This document shows, piece after piece, positions 55,099 to 63,209 of a stretch of DNA of 64,000 bases. The DNA lies in NCBI GenBank assembly GCA_937877545.1, contig CALFJE010000093.1:1-64000 (forward strand), written 5' to 3'. A model generated the notes under the pieces. The model did no database searches, was not told the DNA's origin, and was given only the letters and a program-made list of their open reading frames with translations. The position numbers and the translations under genes were made by a program. This stretch comes from an uncultured Selenomonadales bacterium (GTDB lineage Bacteria > Bacillota > Negativicutes > Selenomonadales > Selenomonadaceae). Within the stretch, counting starts at the first letter, position 1; the number at the start of each line of letters is the position of its first letter.

Positions 55099-58000
55099 TT
55101 GGCAAAGTTCTTTATTCATCGACCGATATTCGCGATAGTCATTGCGCTGATAATAACGCTCGTCGGTATCCTGGCGGCGTTGCAACTGCCTATCGCCCAA
55201 TATCCGCAAATTTCCCCGCCGACAATCTCCGTAAGTACCACCTACACCGGCGCGAATGCCTCCGTCGTCAACGAGACCATTGCGCAGGTTATCGAGCAAC
55301 AGGTCAACGGCACCGACGGCATGGACTACATGAGCTCCAACTCCGACGATACGGGGCGTTACAGCCTCAGCGTCGTCTTCGCGGTCGGCACCGACGGCGA
55401 TATGGACTCCGTTAAAGTTCAAAACAACGTAGCCATTGCCAACGCCAGCTTGCCAACCGACGTTCAGCGCGTAGGCGTCACGACCCGTAAGGCGTCAAAC
55501 GAAATGGCTCTGTTCCTCGCCATGTATTCGCCCACCGGTGAATACGACCGCGCCTTTATGAAGAATTATTCCGATATTTACCTCATGGACGAGATTAAGC
55601 GCGTCGACGGCGTGGGCGACGTTCAAATCTTCGGCTCCGATTACTCCATGCGCATTTGGCTCAACCCCGATAAGCTTGCCGAGCTGGACTTGACGGTTGC
55701 CGAGGTTGCCGCCGCCATTAACGAGCAAAACCTCCAAGCGGCGGCGGGTACTATCGGCTCCATGCCGCTTTCTCAAGGGCAGGAAAAGCAATATACCGGC
55801 AAAGTTCAGGGGCGTCTCACCGAGATTGAGGAGTTCGGCAACATTATCCTCAAGGCGAACAGCGACGGCACCTTTGTTTACATGAAGGACGTTGCGCGAA
55901 TCGAATCGGGGCAGAAAGCCAACAACATTATCGCCAAATTCAACGGCTATCCGTCCGTCGGCTTCGGCATTCAGCTTACCTCCGACGCAAACGCCATGAC
56001 GACCGTCCGCGGCGTGCAAGACATCATCGAGCGTCAACGCCCGAATCTGCCGCCCGGACTTTACATCAGCGAAATTTTCGACAGCACCGACTTTATCCGC
56101 GCCTCAATCAACGAGGTTGCTCACACATTCTTTGAGGCGTTGCTGTTGGTCGTGCTGGTTATCTTCGTGTTCCTGCAGAGCTGGCGGGCGACGCTGATAC
56201 CGCTCCTCGCGGTGCCGGTTTCGCTAATCGGGACGTTCGCGGCGTTCGTTGCCCTGGACTTCTCAATCAACACGCTGACATTATTCGCAATGGTTTTGGC
56301 AATCGGGTTGGTCGTCGACGACGCAATAGTCGTTATAGAAAACGTCGAACACCACATGGAAGAGGGACTTCAGCCCGTCGACGCGACCGAACGCGCAATG
56401 GACGAAGTTCAAGGACCCGTCGTGGCTATCGCGTTCGTATTGGCGGCGGTGTTCGTGCCCGTGGCGTTCCTGGGCGGCATGATGGGCGTATTGTATCGGC
56501 AATTCGCTTTGACGATAGCAATATCAATGGGCTTATCGGCATTCGTCGCGCTCACGTTGACGCCGGCTCTTTGCGCCATGATCCTCAAGCCCAAAAATCC
56601 CGATGCCAAGCGCGGTTTCTTCGACAAATTCTTTGACGGCTTCAACAACTGGTTCGACCGCACGAAAAATTCTTACGTCGGCATTGTCGGCAATTTTATC
56701 AAGGTGTCGAAGTTGGCGATAGTCTTCCTGCTTATCGTCGGCGGCGTGACGTGGCTTGTCTATCAGCGGCTCCCGTCCACGTTCGTGCCCGAAGAAGACC
56801 AAGGCTATTTCTTCACGTCGATAAACCTGCCCGAAGGTACCTCGATGAATCACACCGTTGAGACGATTGACAAGCTCGGCGCGGCGGTTATGAAGGAAAT
56901 GCCCGGCTTGAAAAACTGCATGATGATTACGGGCTTTGATATTCTGTCGTTCGGCTCCAAACCCAGCGCGGGCATAATCGTTTGCGGTTTGGAGGATTGG
57001 ACGAAGCGCGGCGCGGACGCCTCAATCAACGCGTGTATCGGGACTATGTTCCGCCTCGGCGCAATGACGGTACCCGAAGCGCAAGTTATCGCGTTCAACC
57101 CGCCCGCACTGCCCGGCTTGGGTAACGTCGGCGGCTGGTCGTTGCAACTGCAGGATATGGCGGGTCACACCGACGAGGAGCTTGACGCCTTGACGAAACG
57201 AATCGTCGCCAAAGCCAATCAGCGTCCCGAAATGCAGGGCGTGCGCACGACCTTTAACATTGCCACGCCGACCGTTGAGTATGAGATTGACCGCGAAAAG
57301 GTTAAGCTCCTCGGCGTGCAGCTGTCCGACGTGTTTGACGCGTTGCAAGTCAATTTCGGCGGTATGCAGGTCAACGACTTTAACAAATTCGGGCGGACGT
57401 ATAAGGTTATGCTTCAATCGGACGTGCTGTATCGCTCCGAGGCTGAATGCTCAAGGTTCGTCTTCGTGAAGGGTTCGGGCGGGCAAATGGTTCCGCTTGA
57501 CAGCCTTGTCACGCCGCGCTACTCCACCGGTCCGACGCAAATATCAAGGTTTAACGCCGCCCGCGCCGTCACGATTCAAGGCAATGCGGGCGCGGGTTAC
57601 AGCTCCGGTCAAGCCATGAACGCTATAGAGGAAATTGTCCGCGAGGAGGCGGGCGTCGGCTTCAATATCGAATGGTCGGGGCAGTCCCGCGAAGAAAAGA
57701 AAGCCGCCAGTTCAACGGGACAAGTCTTGGCGTTGGCGTTGGTGTTCGTCTTCCTTATGCTTGCCGCGCTGTACGAAAGCTGGAGCGTGCCGTTCGCGGT
57801 GCTCTTGAGCGTGCCGACGGGCTTATTCGGCGCGGTCGTCTCGGAATACGTGTTGGCGGCAATATCGGCGTCTATGCACAACGGGCAAGCCAATGCGGGG
57901 CTTCAAGATTCGGTCTATATGCAGATTGGAATCATCATGATAATCGGCTTGGCGGCGAAAAACGCGATACTGATCGTCGAGTTCGCGAAAGTGCGCGTCG

Positions 58001-58293
58001 ACAGGGGAATGGAAGTTACCAAAGCGGCAATGGAGGCGGCGGGCTTACGTTTGCGCCCGATTTTGATGACGTCGTTCGCGTTCATAATCGGTTGCGTACC
58101 TTTGGCGACGGCGTCCGGGGCAGGCTCGGCGGCTCGTAACGGAATGGGCGTGGCGGTCGTCGGAGGAATGCTTTTCGCCACGATGCTTGGCGTCTTCGTT
58201 ATCCCCGTGCTGTTCTACATAACCGAATACGTCGCAAAGAAACTCGGCTTCATGAAACAAGATCGTCATAAAACCTCCGTGGACTACATGTGA
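55099..58293 (+). CDS. RND efflux pump, HAE1/AcrB type
   Basis: The 1,064-residue inner-membrane pump expels hydrophobic compounds with proton motive force. It has the typical start (FFIHRPIFAIVIALII), two large periplasmic loops, twelve membrane segments, the proton-relay Asp pair in GLVVDDAIVVIENV and the Lys in GLAAKNAILIVEF. The adaptor gene is two genes upstream; an outer-membrane factor is not in the window. TTG start has AAGGAGGAGG four bases upstream. No TetR-type regulator is adjacent. Confidence 0.95.
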   Translation: MAKFFIHRPIFAIVIALIITLVGILAALQLPIAQYPQISPPTISVSTTYTGANASVVNETIAQVIEQQVNGTDGMDYMSSNSDDTGRYSLSVVFAVGTDGDMDSVKVQNNVAIANASLPTDVQRVGVTTRKASNEMALFLAMYSPTGEYDRAFMKNYSDIYLMDEIKRVDGVGDVQIFGSDYSMRIWLNPDKLAELDLTVAEVAAAINEQNLQAAAGTIGSMPLSQGQEKQYTGKVQGRLTEIEEFGNIILKANSDGTFVYMKDVARIESGQKANNIIAKFNGYPSVGFGIQLTSDANAMTTVRGVQDIIERQRPNLPPGLYISEIFDSTDFIRASINEVAHTFFEALLLVVLVIFVFLQSWRATLIPLLAVPVSLIGTFAAFVALDFSINTLTLFAMVLAIGLVVDDAIVVIENVEHHMEEGLQPVDATERAMDEVQGPVVAIAFVLAAVFVPVAFLGGMMGVLYRQFALTIAISMGLSAFVALTLTPALCAMILKPKNPDAKRGFFDKFFDGFNNWFDRTKNSYVGIVGNFIKVSKLAIVFLLIVGGVTWLVYQRLPSTFVPEEDQGYFFTSINLPEGTSMNHTVETIDKLGAAVMKEMPGLKNCMMITGFDILSFGSKPSAGIIVCGLEDWTKRGADASINACIGTMFRLGAMTVPEAQVIAFNPPALPGLGNVGGWSLQLQDMAGHTDEELDALTKRIVAKANQRPEMQGVRTTFNIATPTVEYEIDREKVKLLGVQLSDVFDALQVNFGGMQVNDFNKFGRTYKVMLQSDVLYRSEAECSRFVFVKGSGGQMVPLDSLVTPRYSTGPTQISRFNAARAVTIQGNAGAGYSSGQAMNAIEEIVREEAGVGFNIEWSGQSREEKKAASSTGQVLALALVFVFLMLAALYESWSVPFAVLLSVPTGLFGAVVSEYVLAAISASMHNGQANAGLQDSVYMQIGIIMIIGLAAKNAILIVEFAKVRVDRGMEVTKAAMEAAGLRLRPILMTSFAFIIGCVPLATASGAGSAARNGMGVAVVGGMLFATMLGVFVIPVLFYITEYVAKKLGFMKQDRHKTSVDYM

Positions 58294-58303
58294 GCAAAAA
58301 TTT

Positions 58304-58337
58304 AACCGTCGGAGCGAAATGCTTTGGCGGTTTTTTT
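58304..58337 (+). terminator. Intrinsic terminator after the RND operon
   Basis: ACCGTCGGAGC, five-base loop, GCTTTGGCGGT (11 pairs including wobble), then seven Ts. Confidence 0.85.
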
Positions 58338-58432
58338 GTGTAGCTGTCAGCTAAAGATGTCAGGCTATCAGGCAGTCGACAGTGGAAAAATTTTTGATAA
58401 AATATTTTCAAAATAGCCGGGAGGGCAACTGT

Positions 58433-58807
58433 ATGAAGGAAGACTGTCGTGAGGAGATGCGTTGTATCGGAATGCGTATTGCCGGTTTCAGGAAGATAAG
58501 GAACTTGACTCAAGCCGAACTCGCCGACAAACTCTTCATAAGCAAAAAATATCTGTCGCATATCGAAAGTGCCTCTGCCAATAAAACTATTTCATTGCCG
58601 TTACTGATAAGAATTTCTCGCGTGTTGGACGTGGAATTGGCTTTGCTCACCGACATTGACGGCGTATATAAGTCCGACTTGAAAAATTTTTGGAGCGACA
58701 TGAAAGATACTTTCGCGGAAATCAAAAAGCTCAACGACGATATGGACAGAATGCTTGATCAGCTTGAGCGGGCGGATAAAATTTTTTCCGGTAAAACTAA
58801 GGAGTGA
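58433..58807 (+). CDS. XRE-family transcriptional regulator
   Basis: From ATG at 58433 (GGGAGGG upstream) the 124-residue product has an HTH_3 domain (about 12-70): GMRIAGFRKIRNLTQAELAD, then ISKKYLSHIESA, and a helical C-terminal tail (about 80-124, KNFWSDMKDTFAEIKKLND) likely to form a coiled coil. It is the first gene of a tight operon of unrecognised proteins and likely controls it. A simple promoter is not clear in the 100 bases before it. Confidence 0.85.
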   Translation: MKEDCREEMRCIGMRIAGFRKIRNLTQAELADKLFISKKYLSHIESASANKTISLPLLIRISRVLDVELALLTDIDGVYKSDLKNFWSDMKDTFAEIKKLNDDMDRMLDQLERADKIFSGKTKE

Positions 58808-58812
58808 TTTAA

Positions 58813-58989
58813 ATGGCTGAGGTCAAAAGCGCGAACTGTCCGCATGGCGGGCGCAAACTCGGCGCGTATCCGTTTGACTTGGCAAACACGCAACGCACGC
58901 ACGGCACTTGTCCCGCTTGCGGCAAACGCTGCACCGTCGAATACGGCAAAGGCAAAATCAAAGTCAGCAAAGGTTTAGAAGGTGATTAG
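58813..58989 (+). CDS. 58-residue zinc-ribbon protein
   Basis: A short gene, five bases after the XRE stop, encodes a 58-residue protein with cysteines in ANCPHGG and TCPACGKRC plus several histidines, typical of a small zinc ribbon, and a basic tail (KGKIKVSKG). It lies five bases after the regulator and its stop is one base from the next ATG, so it is co-translated. Such ribbons bind nucleic acids or proteins; the exact role is unknown. Confidence 0.7.
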   Translation: MAEVKSANCPHGGRKLGAYPFDLANTQRTHGTCPACGKRCTVEYGKGKIKVSKGLEGD

Positions 58990-58990
58990 T

Positions 58991-59839
58991 ATGGGATTGT
59001 TTGACATGTTAGACCCCGATGAAAGACGCGCCCGCAAAGAGGCTAAAGCGGAGGCTCGCGACTATCGCAACGAGGCAAAAAATACTCTGTCGGACGCAAA
59101 GGACGTCTACGACGATTATAAGGAATTGAAGAAAGACGCTCAGCGTGTTGCCAATGAGCTCAACGACTTCATTAGGAGTTATAACAAATATAAAGCTGAC
59201 CTTTTAAAGGAGTTGAGCGGCAACATCAGCGTTTCCATAGCCAACTTTAAGAATTTTAACATAAGCAGTCGCGTCTCCGTGCCGAATATCCGCACCGGTT
59301 CCGCGCCGAATATTCCTACCGTTACGGTGTCGTCGATTATCTCAAGTATCCCCGGTTACAATTTCAGCCCGATAGGTATTGCGCTGTCGGTTTTCAGCGA
59401 CCCCTATAAAGACCGCGATGAAGCCATGGAACAAATGGAAGCCGCGCAGGAATATCTCTACAAAGTTCAGTGTGCCAAAGCAGATATGGAGATTTTGATA
59501 AGTGCACTTAGAGATTCAAAAACTTACATTAGCAGTGAGAAAGAAATTGTTACCGAGCTTATGGGCAAGGTGCGCAAAATCGTCAGCCGGCTCAACGACG
59601 CCATGAATCGGAATTCCTTCACGGAACAAGAGGCAAATTCTATGACGGCTATAGCTAAAATCGCCGAGAAAATTAAAGAGACCCTCGAACAGCGCGTTGT
59701 AAGCAATTCCGGCAACATTGAAGGCAATTATAAGCTGTACAGCGACCGGCTTAGGAAAATTAACGACAAGATACCCGCCGCGCCGACTATTTCCGAATCG
59801 TCTGCGTCCACGTGGATTGACGACATTATAGTTTATTGA
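58991..59839 (+). CDS. Unknown helical protein, core of the cassette
   Basis: The 282-residue product has a charged N-terminal coiled coil (about 8-60: DERRARKEAKAEARDYRNEA), a hydrophobic/serine-rich middle (about 85-140: NISVSIANFKNFNISSRVSVPN, then VSSIISSIPGYNFSPIGIALSVF) that could contact a membrane, and a helical C-terminal half (145-260). No signal peptide and no catalytic motif seen. I do not recognise it. The general look (coiled coil, amphipathic centre, coiled coil) resembles membrane-remodelling or pore-type proteins, but that is only an impression. ATG at 58991 follows GAAGGTG. Confidence 0.6.
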   Translation: MGLFDMLDPDERRARKEAKAEARDYRNEAKNTLSDAKDVYDDYKELKKDAQRVANELNDFIRSYNKYKADLLKELSGNISVSIANFKNFNISSRVSVPNIRTGSAPNIPTVTVSSIISSIPGYNFSPIGIALSVFSDPYKDRDEAMEQMEAAQEYLYKVQCAKADMEILISALRDSKTYISSEKEIVTELMGKVRKIVSRLNDAMNRNSFTEQEANSMTAIAKIAEKIKETLEQRVVSNSGNIEGNYKLYSDRLRKINDKIPAAPTISESSASTWIDDIIVY

Positions 59840-59849
59840 GGCAAGCGTG

Positions 59850-60197
59850 ATGTATCCGCCTCAAGAACTTGACGCGATAGACTTGCTCCAACGCTCCAAA
59901 AATTTTCTTGAACACTACTTGAGCGACCGCGAGGCGACGATAACCGCTCATAAACGCGAACTTGCCCGACTGCAAGCGCGGTGTCTTGAAGGGGCATTGC
60001 GTTTGGAACGTGTTAAAACATTCTCCGCCCAATTCTTTGAGAATCGGCAACGAGTGAGCGCAGTTGCAATGACGGCTCTGGACAAGGCAATCGAATTGGG
60101 CGACGAGAAAGTTGCCGACCTTGCGCTTGCGATTATCGGCGACGAATACTCAAAGGACTTTTTCGGCATGATGAATAAAGTTGGAGGGATTGTATGA
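59850..60197 (+). CDS. Unknown helical protein of the cassette
   Basis: About 115 residues, nearly all helical and charged (LQRSKNFLEHYLSDREATITAHKRELARL in part), with conserved-looking VAMTALDKAIELGDEKVADLALAIIGDEYSKDFF. The next protein has a similar NLAMTAYDAVEKLL pattern, so the two may be distant relatives. Its stop overlaps the next ATG (ATGA). GTG at 59847 is an alternative start. Function unknown. Confidence 0.55.
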   Translation: MYPPQELDAIDLLQRSKNFLEHYLSDREATITAHKRELARLQARCLEGALRLERVKTFSAQFFENRQRVSAVAMTALDKAIELGDEKVADLALAIIGDEYSKDFFGMMNKVGGIV

Positions 60198-60559
60198 GTT
60201 TGCCCGTTGAAGTTGGCTTGCCGATTATAAAGGAACTGATAGACGCCGTGACCGAATATCAGATGTGCAAGGAACGCGAACAGACCAAACGATTGGCGAT
60301 AGAAGCGCAACTGGAGGCGTGCTTGACCGTAATTAACACGAATCACGAGCAATTTTTACGCGCCATGGACGATAATCGCAACTTGGCAATGACGGCTTAT
60401 GACGCGGTTGAAAAGTTGCTTGCGGCTCCGTCCGTCGCCTCGAATCCCGAATTATTGCAAAGGGTGTTGACCTTCCTGCAGAGCGTCCACGAGCGTCACA
60501 GCAAAAATTTTATCGCCGCCGTCAATGCAAGTCCGATGCGTTTGCCGAGGATAGGGTGA
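60194..60559 (+). CDS. Unknown helical protein of the cassette
   Basis: The 121-residue product is helical, with LPVEVGLPIIKELIDAVTEY near the start and a long amphipathic helix pair (about 25-115). Start overlaps the upstream stop (ATGA) and its own stop overlaps the next start (GTGA). No membrane segment or known motif. It likely forms a complex with its neighbours. Confidence 0.55.
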   Translation: MSLPVEVGLPIIKELIDAVTEYQMCKEREQTKRLAIEAQLEACLTVINTNHEQFLRAMDDNRNLAMTAYDAVEKLLAAPSVASNPELLQRVLTFLQSVHERHSKNFIAAVNASPMRLPRIG

Positions 60560-60816
60560 GTGACATGACTAAGGAGCAGGAAGAACTTCGCGCCCGTATG
60601 CGGGAAAATCAGGAATTGTTGAACACGATTATCCGACACGAAGCCGCCGAACAACAGGCAATCACGCAGAATCTTGCGGAGTTCCATGAAGCCTTAGACG
60701 CTCGGAAAAAGATAATCAACGCCGCGCTCGACGAAAAACGCGATAAAGATTTTGCAGAGCTTTCCGCGCAGATTCAACGGCTCAAAGACGCAATATCAAA
60801 CCGCCCGAACGATTGA
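60556..60816 (+). CDS. Unknown small coiled-coil protein of the cassette
   Basis: The 86-residue product is almost entirely helical and charged (KEQEELRARMRENQELLN, then KRDKDFAELSAQIQRL). Start is GTG at 60556 overlapping the previous stop; ATG at 60565 is an alternative with AGGATAGG nine bases before it. It is the last gene of the cassette; its stop is inside a terminator hairpin. Function unknown. Confidence 0.55.
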   Translation: MSDMTKEQEELRARMRENQELLNTIIRHEAAEQQAITQNLAEFHEALDARKKIINAALDEKRDKDFAELSAQIQRLKDAISNRPND

Positions 60817-60829
60817 GGGCGATTTTTTT
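60802..60829 (+). terminator. Intrinsic terminator of the cassette
   Basis: CGCCC, ten-base loop, GGGCG, then ATTTTTTT. The stop codon of the last cassette gene lies in the loop. Confidence 0.75.
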
Positions 60830-60842
60830 CGACGGTCGCAAA

Positions 60843-60871
60843 TTTACAAGTCGCCGCATCTTTGGTATAAT
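60843..60871 (+). promoter_or_regulatory. Promoter of recA
   Basis: TTTACA, 17 bases, TATAAT, 35 bases before the recA ATG. No LexA-type palindrome of either Gram-positive or enteric form was seen around it. Confidence 0.85.
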
Positions 60872-60906
60872 TTCTGCCCAAACTTAAATGATAGAGGAGA
60901 GCAAGT

Positions 60907-61965
60907 ATGACAAAACAAGAAGCATTAGCGGCGGCAATGAAGAAAATCGAAAAGGACTTCGGCAAAGGCGCAATCATGCGGCTGGGCGACGACACGACGC
61001 GCTTGGACGTGCGTGCGGTGTCGACGGGAATATTGCCGCTGGACGTTGCGCTCGGAATTGGCGGCTTGCCACGCGGCAGAATCACGGAGATTTACGGACC
61101 CGAAGCCGGCGGCAAGACGACCGTAACGCTCCACATGATAGCAGCCGTTCAACGTCAGGGCGGCACGGCGGCGTTTATAGACGCGGAGCACGCGCTCGAC
61201 CCCGTTTACGCAAAAAAGCTCGGCGTCGACGTGGATAACCTCCTGCTCTCTCAGCCCGATAACGGTGAACAGGGGCTTGACATTGCCGAAGCCTTGATTC
61301 GTTCGTCGGCGATTGATATTGTCGTTATCGATTCGGTTGCCGCGCTCGTACCCAAATCCGAAATCGAAGGCGAAATGGGCGACGCCAACGTCGGACTGCA
61401 CGCCCGCATGATGAGCAAGGCAATGCGCAAGCTCACGGCGGTTATCGGCAAGACGGATACGGTCGCGGTGTTTATCAATCAGATTCGCGAAAAAGTCGGT
61501 GTCATGTACGGCAACCCCGAAATCACGACGGGCGGTCGCGCTCTGAAGTTTTATTCGACGATTCGCCTTGAGATTCGCAAAGGTGAGCCGCTTAAGCAAG
61601 GTTCGGAGATTATCGGCAATCGCGTCAAGATTAAGGTTGCCAAGAACAAAGTCGCACCGCCGTTCCGTACCGCCGAGTTCGATCTGATTTACGGCGAGGG
61701 CTATTCGCACACGGGCAGTATCGTCGATATGGGCGTTATGTTCGGTGTCGTCAGCCGTTCGGGTTCGCATTTCGCCTACAACGACACCAAACTTGGTCAG
61801 GGCAGGGAGAACGCCAAAGCTTATCTGCGCGAACACCCCGACGTTGCCGGCGAGATTGACGGTAAAATTCGCGAGGCGGTCATGAAATCGTTTAAGCCTG
61901 TTGCGGCGGAGGAAATCGTGGAAGTCGAGGACGCCGACGAAGAGGAGTTCAACGACGAGGATTGA
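60907..61965 (+). CDS. recA: Recombinase RecA
   Basis: RecA forms filaments on single-stranded DNA for strand exchange and SOS signalling. The 352-residue protein is full length. The Walker A is GPEAGGKTT where most RecA proteins have GPESSGKTT; the required Gly-Lys-Thr is kept. Other motifs: [33 protein letters not shown], loop L2 region [16 protein letters not shown], and an acidic C-terminal tail ([11 protein letters not shown]). AGAGGAG precedes the ATG. It has its own promoter and terminator. Confidence 0.97.
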   Translation: MTKQEALAAAMKKIEKDFGKGAIMRLGDDTTRLDVRAVSTGILPLDVALGIGGLPRGRITEIYGPEAGGKTTVTLHMIAAVQRQGGTAAFIDAEHALDPVYAKKLGVDVDNLLLSQPDNGEQGLDIAEALIRSSAIDIVVIDSVAALVPKSEIEGEMGDANVGLHARMMSKAMRKLTAVIGKTDTVAVFINQIREKVGVMYGNPEITTGGRALKFYSTIRLEIRKGEPLKQGSEIIGNRVKIKVAKNKVAPPFRTAEFDLIYGEGYSHTGSIVDMGVMFGVVSRSGSHFAYNDTKLGQGRENAKAYLREHPDVAGEIDGKIREAVMKSFKPVAAEEIVEVEDADEEEFNDED

Positions 61966-61971
61966 CGCATT

Positions 61972-62007
61972 AAAAAAGCCCGCGCTCCAAACGGAGTGGG
62001 GCTTTTT
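61972..62007. terminator. Bidirectional terminator between recA and the FHA gene
   Basis: AAAAAGCCC-C-CTCC / GGAG-G-GGCTTTTT stem with T-runs on both strands between convergent genes. Confidence 0.9.
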
Positions 62008-62010
62008 GCT

Positions 62011-62775
62011 TTACAGAACTTTATAAGTCAGCGTGGTCTTGCCGATTAGAATTTTATCGCCGTCGCGGAGCTCACAGCGGCTAATCGGCGTCTTATTGAC
62101 CCAGGTACCGTTGAGACTGCCCGCGTCGTAGAGAACGTGTCTGTGCCGCTCGTAGGCAATGTAAGCGTGAATTCGCGAAGCACTTTCGTCGTCGAGGACA
62201 AAGTCGTTGGTCTCCTTACGTCCCAGATAAATTTGTTTTTCGCCGCAGACGACCTCCGCCTTGTCAAAATCGGTAATGACCGCCAAATTGTATTCAACCC
62301 TGCGCGGCGACGCGGTGCGCATAGTCTCGACGATTCTCATTCTGTCGGCAACCAGCGTCTCGTCGTCGTCGGCGGTGATTCTGTCCTCAAGCAGGGTTTG
62401 GCTCAGCACGTCGTTTTCCAAGTCAATGGTATCCTGCGCGGGCTCGTCGACGTAGCCCGACGCAATCACAATGGCGTTATCGCCGGCAGCCATCTTTTTA
62501 ATTTTGACGGAAAGCGCACCGTCCATGAAACAGTTTTCGCGAATGACTTTGCGCTCAACCGCCTCGTGCAAGGATTTAATCAGCCGCGCCGCGCTCAGCC
62601 GGTGACAATCCTCCTCGCAAAGATATATCGTGTAGGAATTCGGCACCCGATTGTCCCGCGCCTTTTGCTTTGCCACTTCCCGCTCCAATGCCTTGATTAG
62701 TTCCCTCGGCTCGACCTCGCCGCGTCGTTGAAATAAGTTCGCCAACTGCCCCGTTATCACGCTTGCCAACTTCAA
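62011..62775 (-). CDS. FhaA-like protein (DUF3662-type N-terminus, C-terminal FHA domain)
   Basis: The 254-residue protein has an N-terminal FhaA-type domain (VITGQLANLFQRRGEVEPRE, then REVAKQKARD and VPNSYTIYLCEEDCHRL) and a C-terminal FHA domain (about 185-254: IYLGRKETNDFVLDD, SRIHAYI, YDAGSLNGTWVN) that binds phosphothreonine. FhaA proteins act in cell-wall/envelope signalling with Ser/Thr kinases. I chose TTG at 62775 because AAGGAGG lies eight bases before it and because a terminator (62797-62836) would otherwise fall inside the coding region. The longer upstream frame is therefore not the N-terminus. Confidence 0.8.
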   Translation of the reverse strand: MKLASVITGQLANLFQRRGEVEPRELIKALEREVAKQKARDNRVPNSYTIYLCEEDCHRLSAARLIKSLHEAVERKVIRENCFMDGALSVKIKKMAAGDNAIVIASGYVDEPAQDTIDLENDVLSQTLLEDRITADDDETLVADRMRIVETMRTASPRRVEYNLAVITDFDKAEVVCGEKQIYLGRKETNDFVLDDESASRIHAYIAYERHRHVLYDAGSLNGTWVNKTPISRCELRDGDKILIGKTTLTYKVL

Positions 62776-62796
62776 TCTTGCCGCCTCCTTCGCAAA

Positions 62797-62836
62797 AAAA
62801 GACGCTCCCCGAAAGGTCTCGGACAGCATCTTTTGC
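62797..62836 (-). terminator. Intrinsic terminator of the rpoA-rplQ operon
   Basis: On minus: GATGCT-TCC...GGG-AGCGTC stem and then seven Ts, 16 bases after the rplQ stop. It places the start of the next gene downstream of it. Confidence 0.8.
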
Positions 62837-62851
62837 GTAATCATTGGAATT

Positions 62852-63190
62852 TCAAACCAGCTCAATCAGAACCATGGGCGCGGCGTCTCCGCGACGGGGC
62901 GCAAGTTTCAAGATTCTGGTGTAGCCGCCCGCACGGTCGTTGTATTTTCCGGGTATCTCCTCGAAGATTTTATGAACAACGTCGTTATCGGCGACGAGGT
63001 TTACAGCTTGACGGCGTGCGCTAAGGTCGCCGCGTTTGGCGAGCGTTATAACTTTTTCGGCGAACTTGCGCAATTCCTTGGCGCGAGCCTCCGTCGTCTC
63101 TATACGCTCATATTGGAAGAAAGCCGACAGCAGACTTTTGAACAATGCCTTGCGTGCGCCGCTGTTTCTGCCGAGTTTCCTGTAGCTCAT
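62852..63190 (-). CDS. rplQ: 50S ribosomal protein L17
   Basis: The 112-residue L17 has the typical start [19 protein letters not shown], the [16 protein letters not shown] segment and [19 protein letters not shown] near the end. L17 is the last gene of the alpha operon. I used ATG at 63190, seven bases after AGGAGG; a TTG one codon before is possible. Followed by a terminator. Confidence 0.97.
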   Translation of the reverse strand: MSYRKLGRNSGARKALFKSLLSAFFQYERIETTEARAKELRKFAEKVITLAKRGDLSARRQAVNLVADNDVVHKIFEEIPGKYNDRAGGYTRILKLAPRRGDAAPMVLIELV

Positions 63191-63209
63191 CAAATTTCCT
63201 CCTTCCTGC

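Noticed and set aside
60817..60906. SOS box before recA
   Set aside because: Neither GAAC-N4-GTTC-type nor CTG-N10-CAG-type sites are present near the promoter; the control may differ in this lineage.
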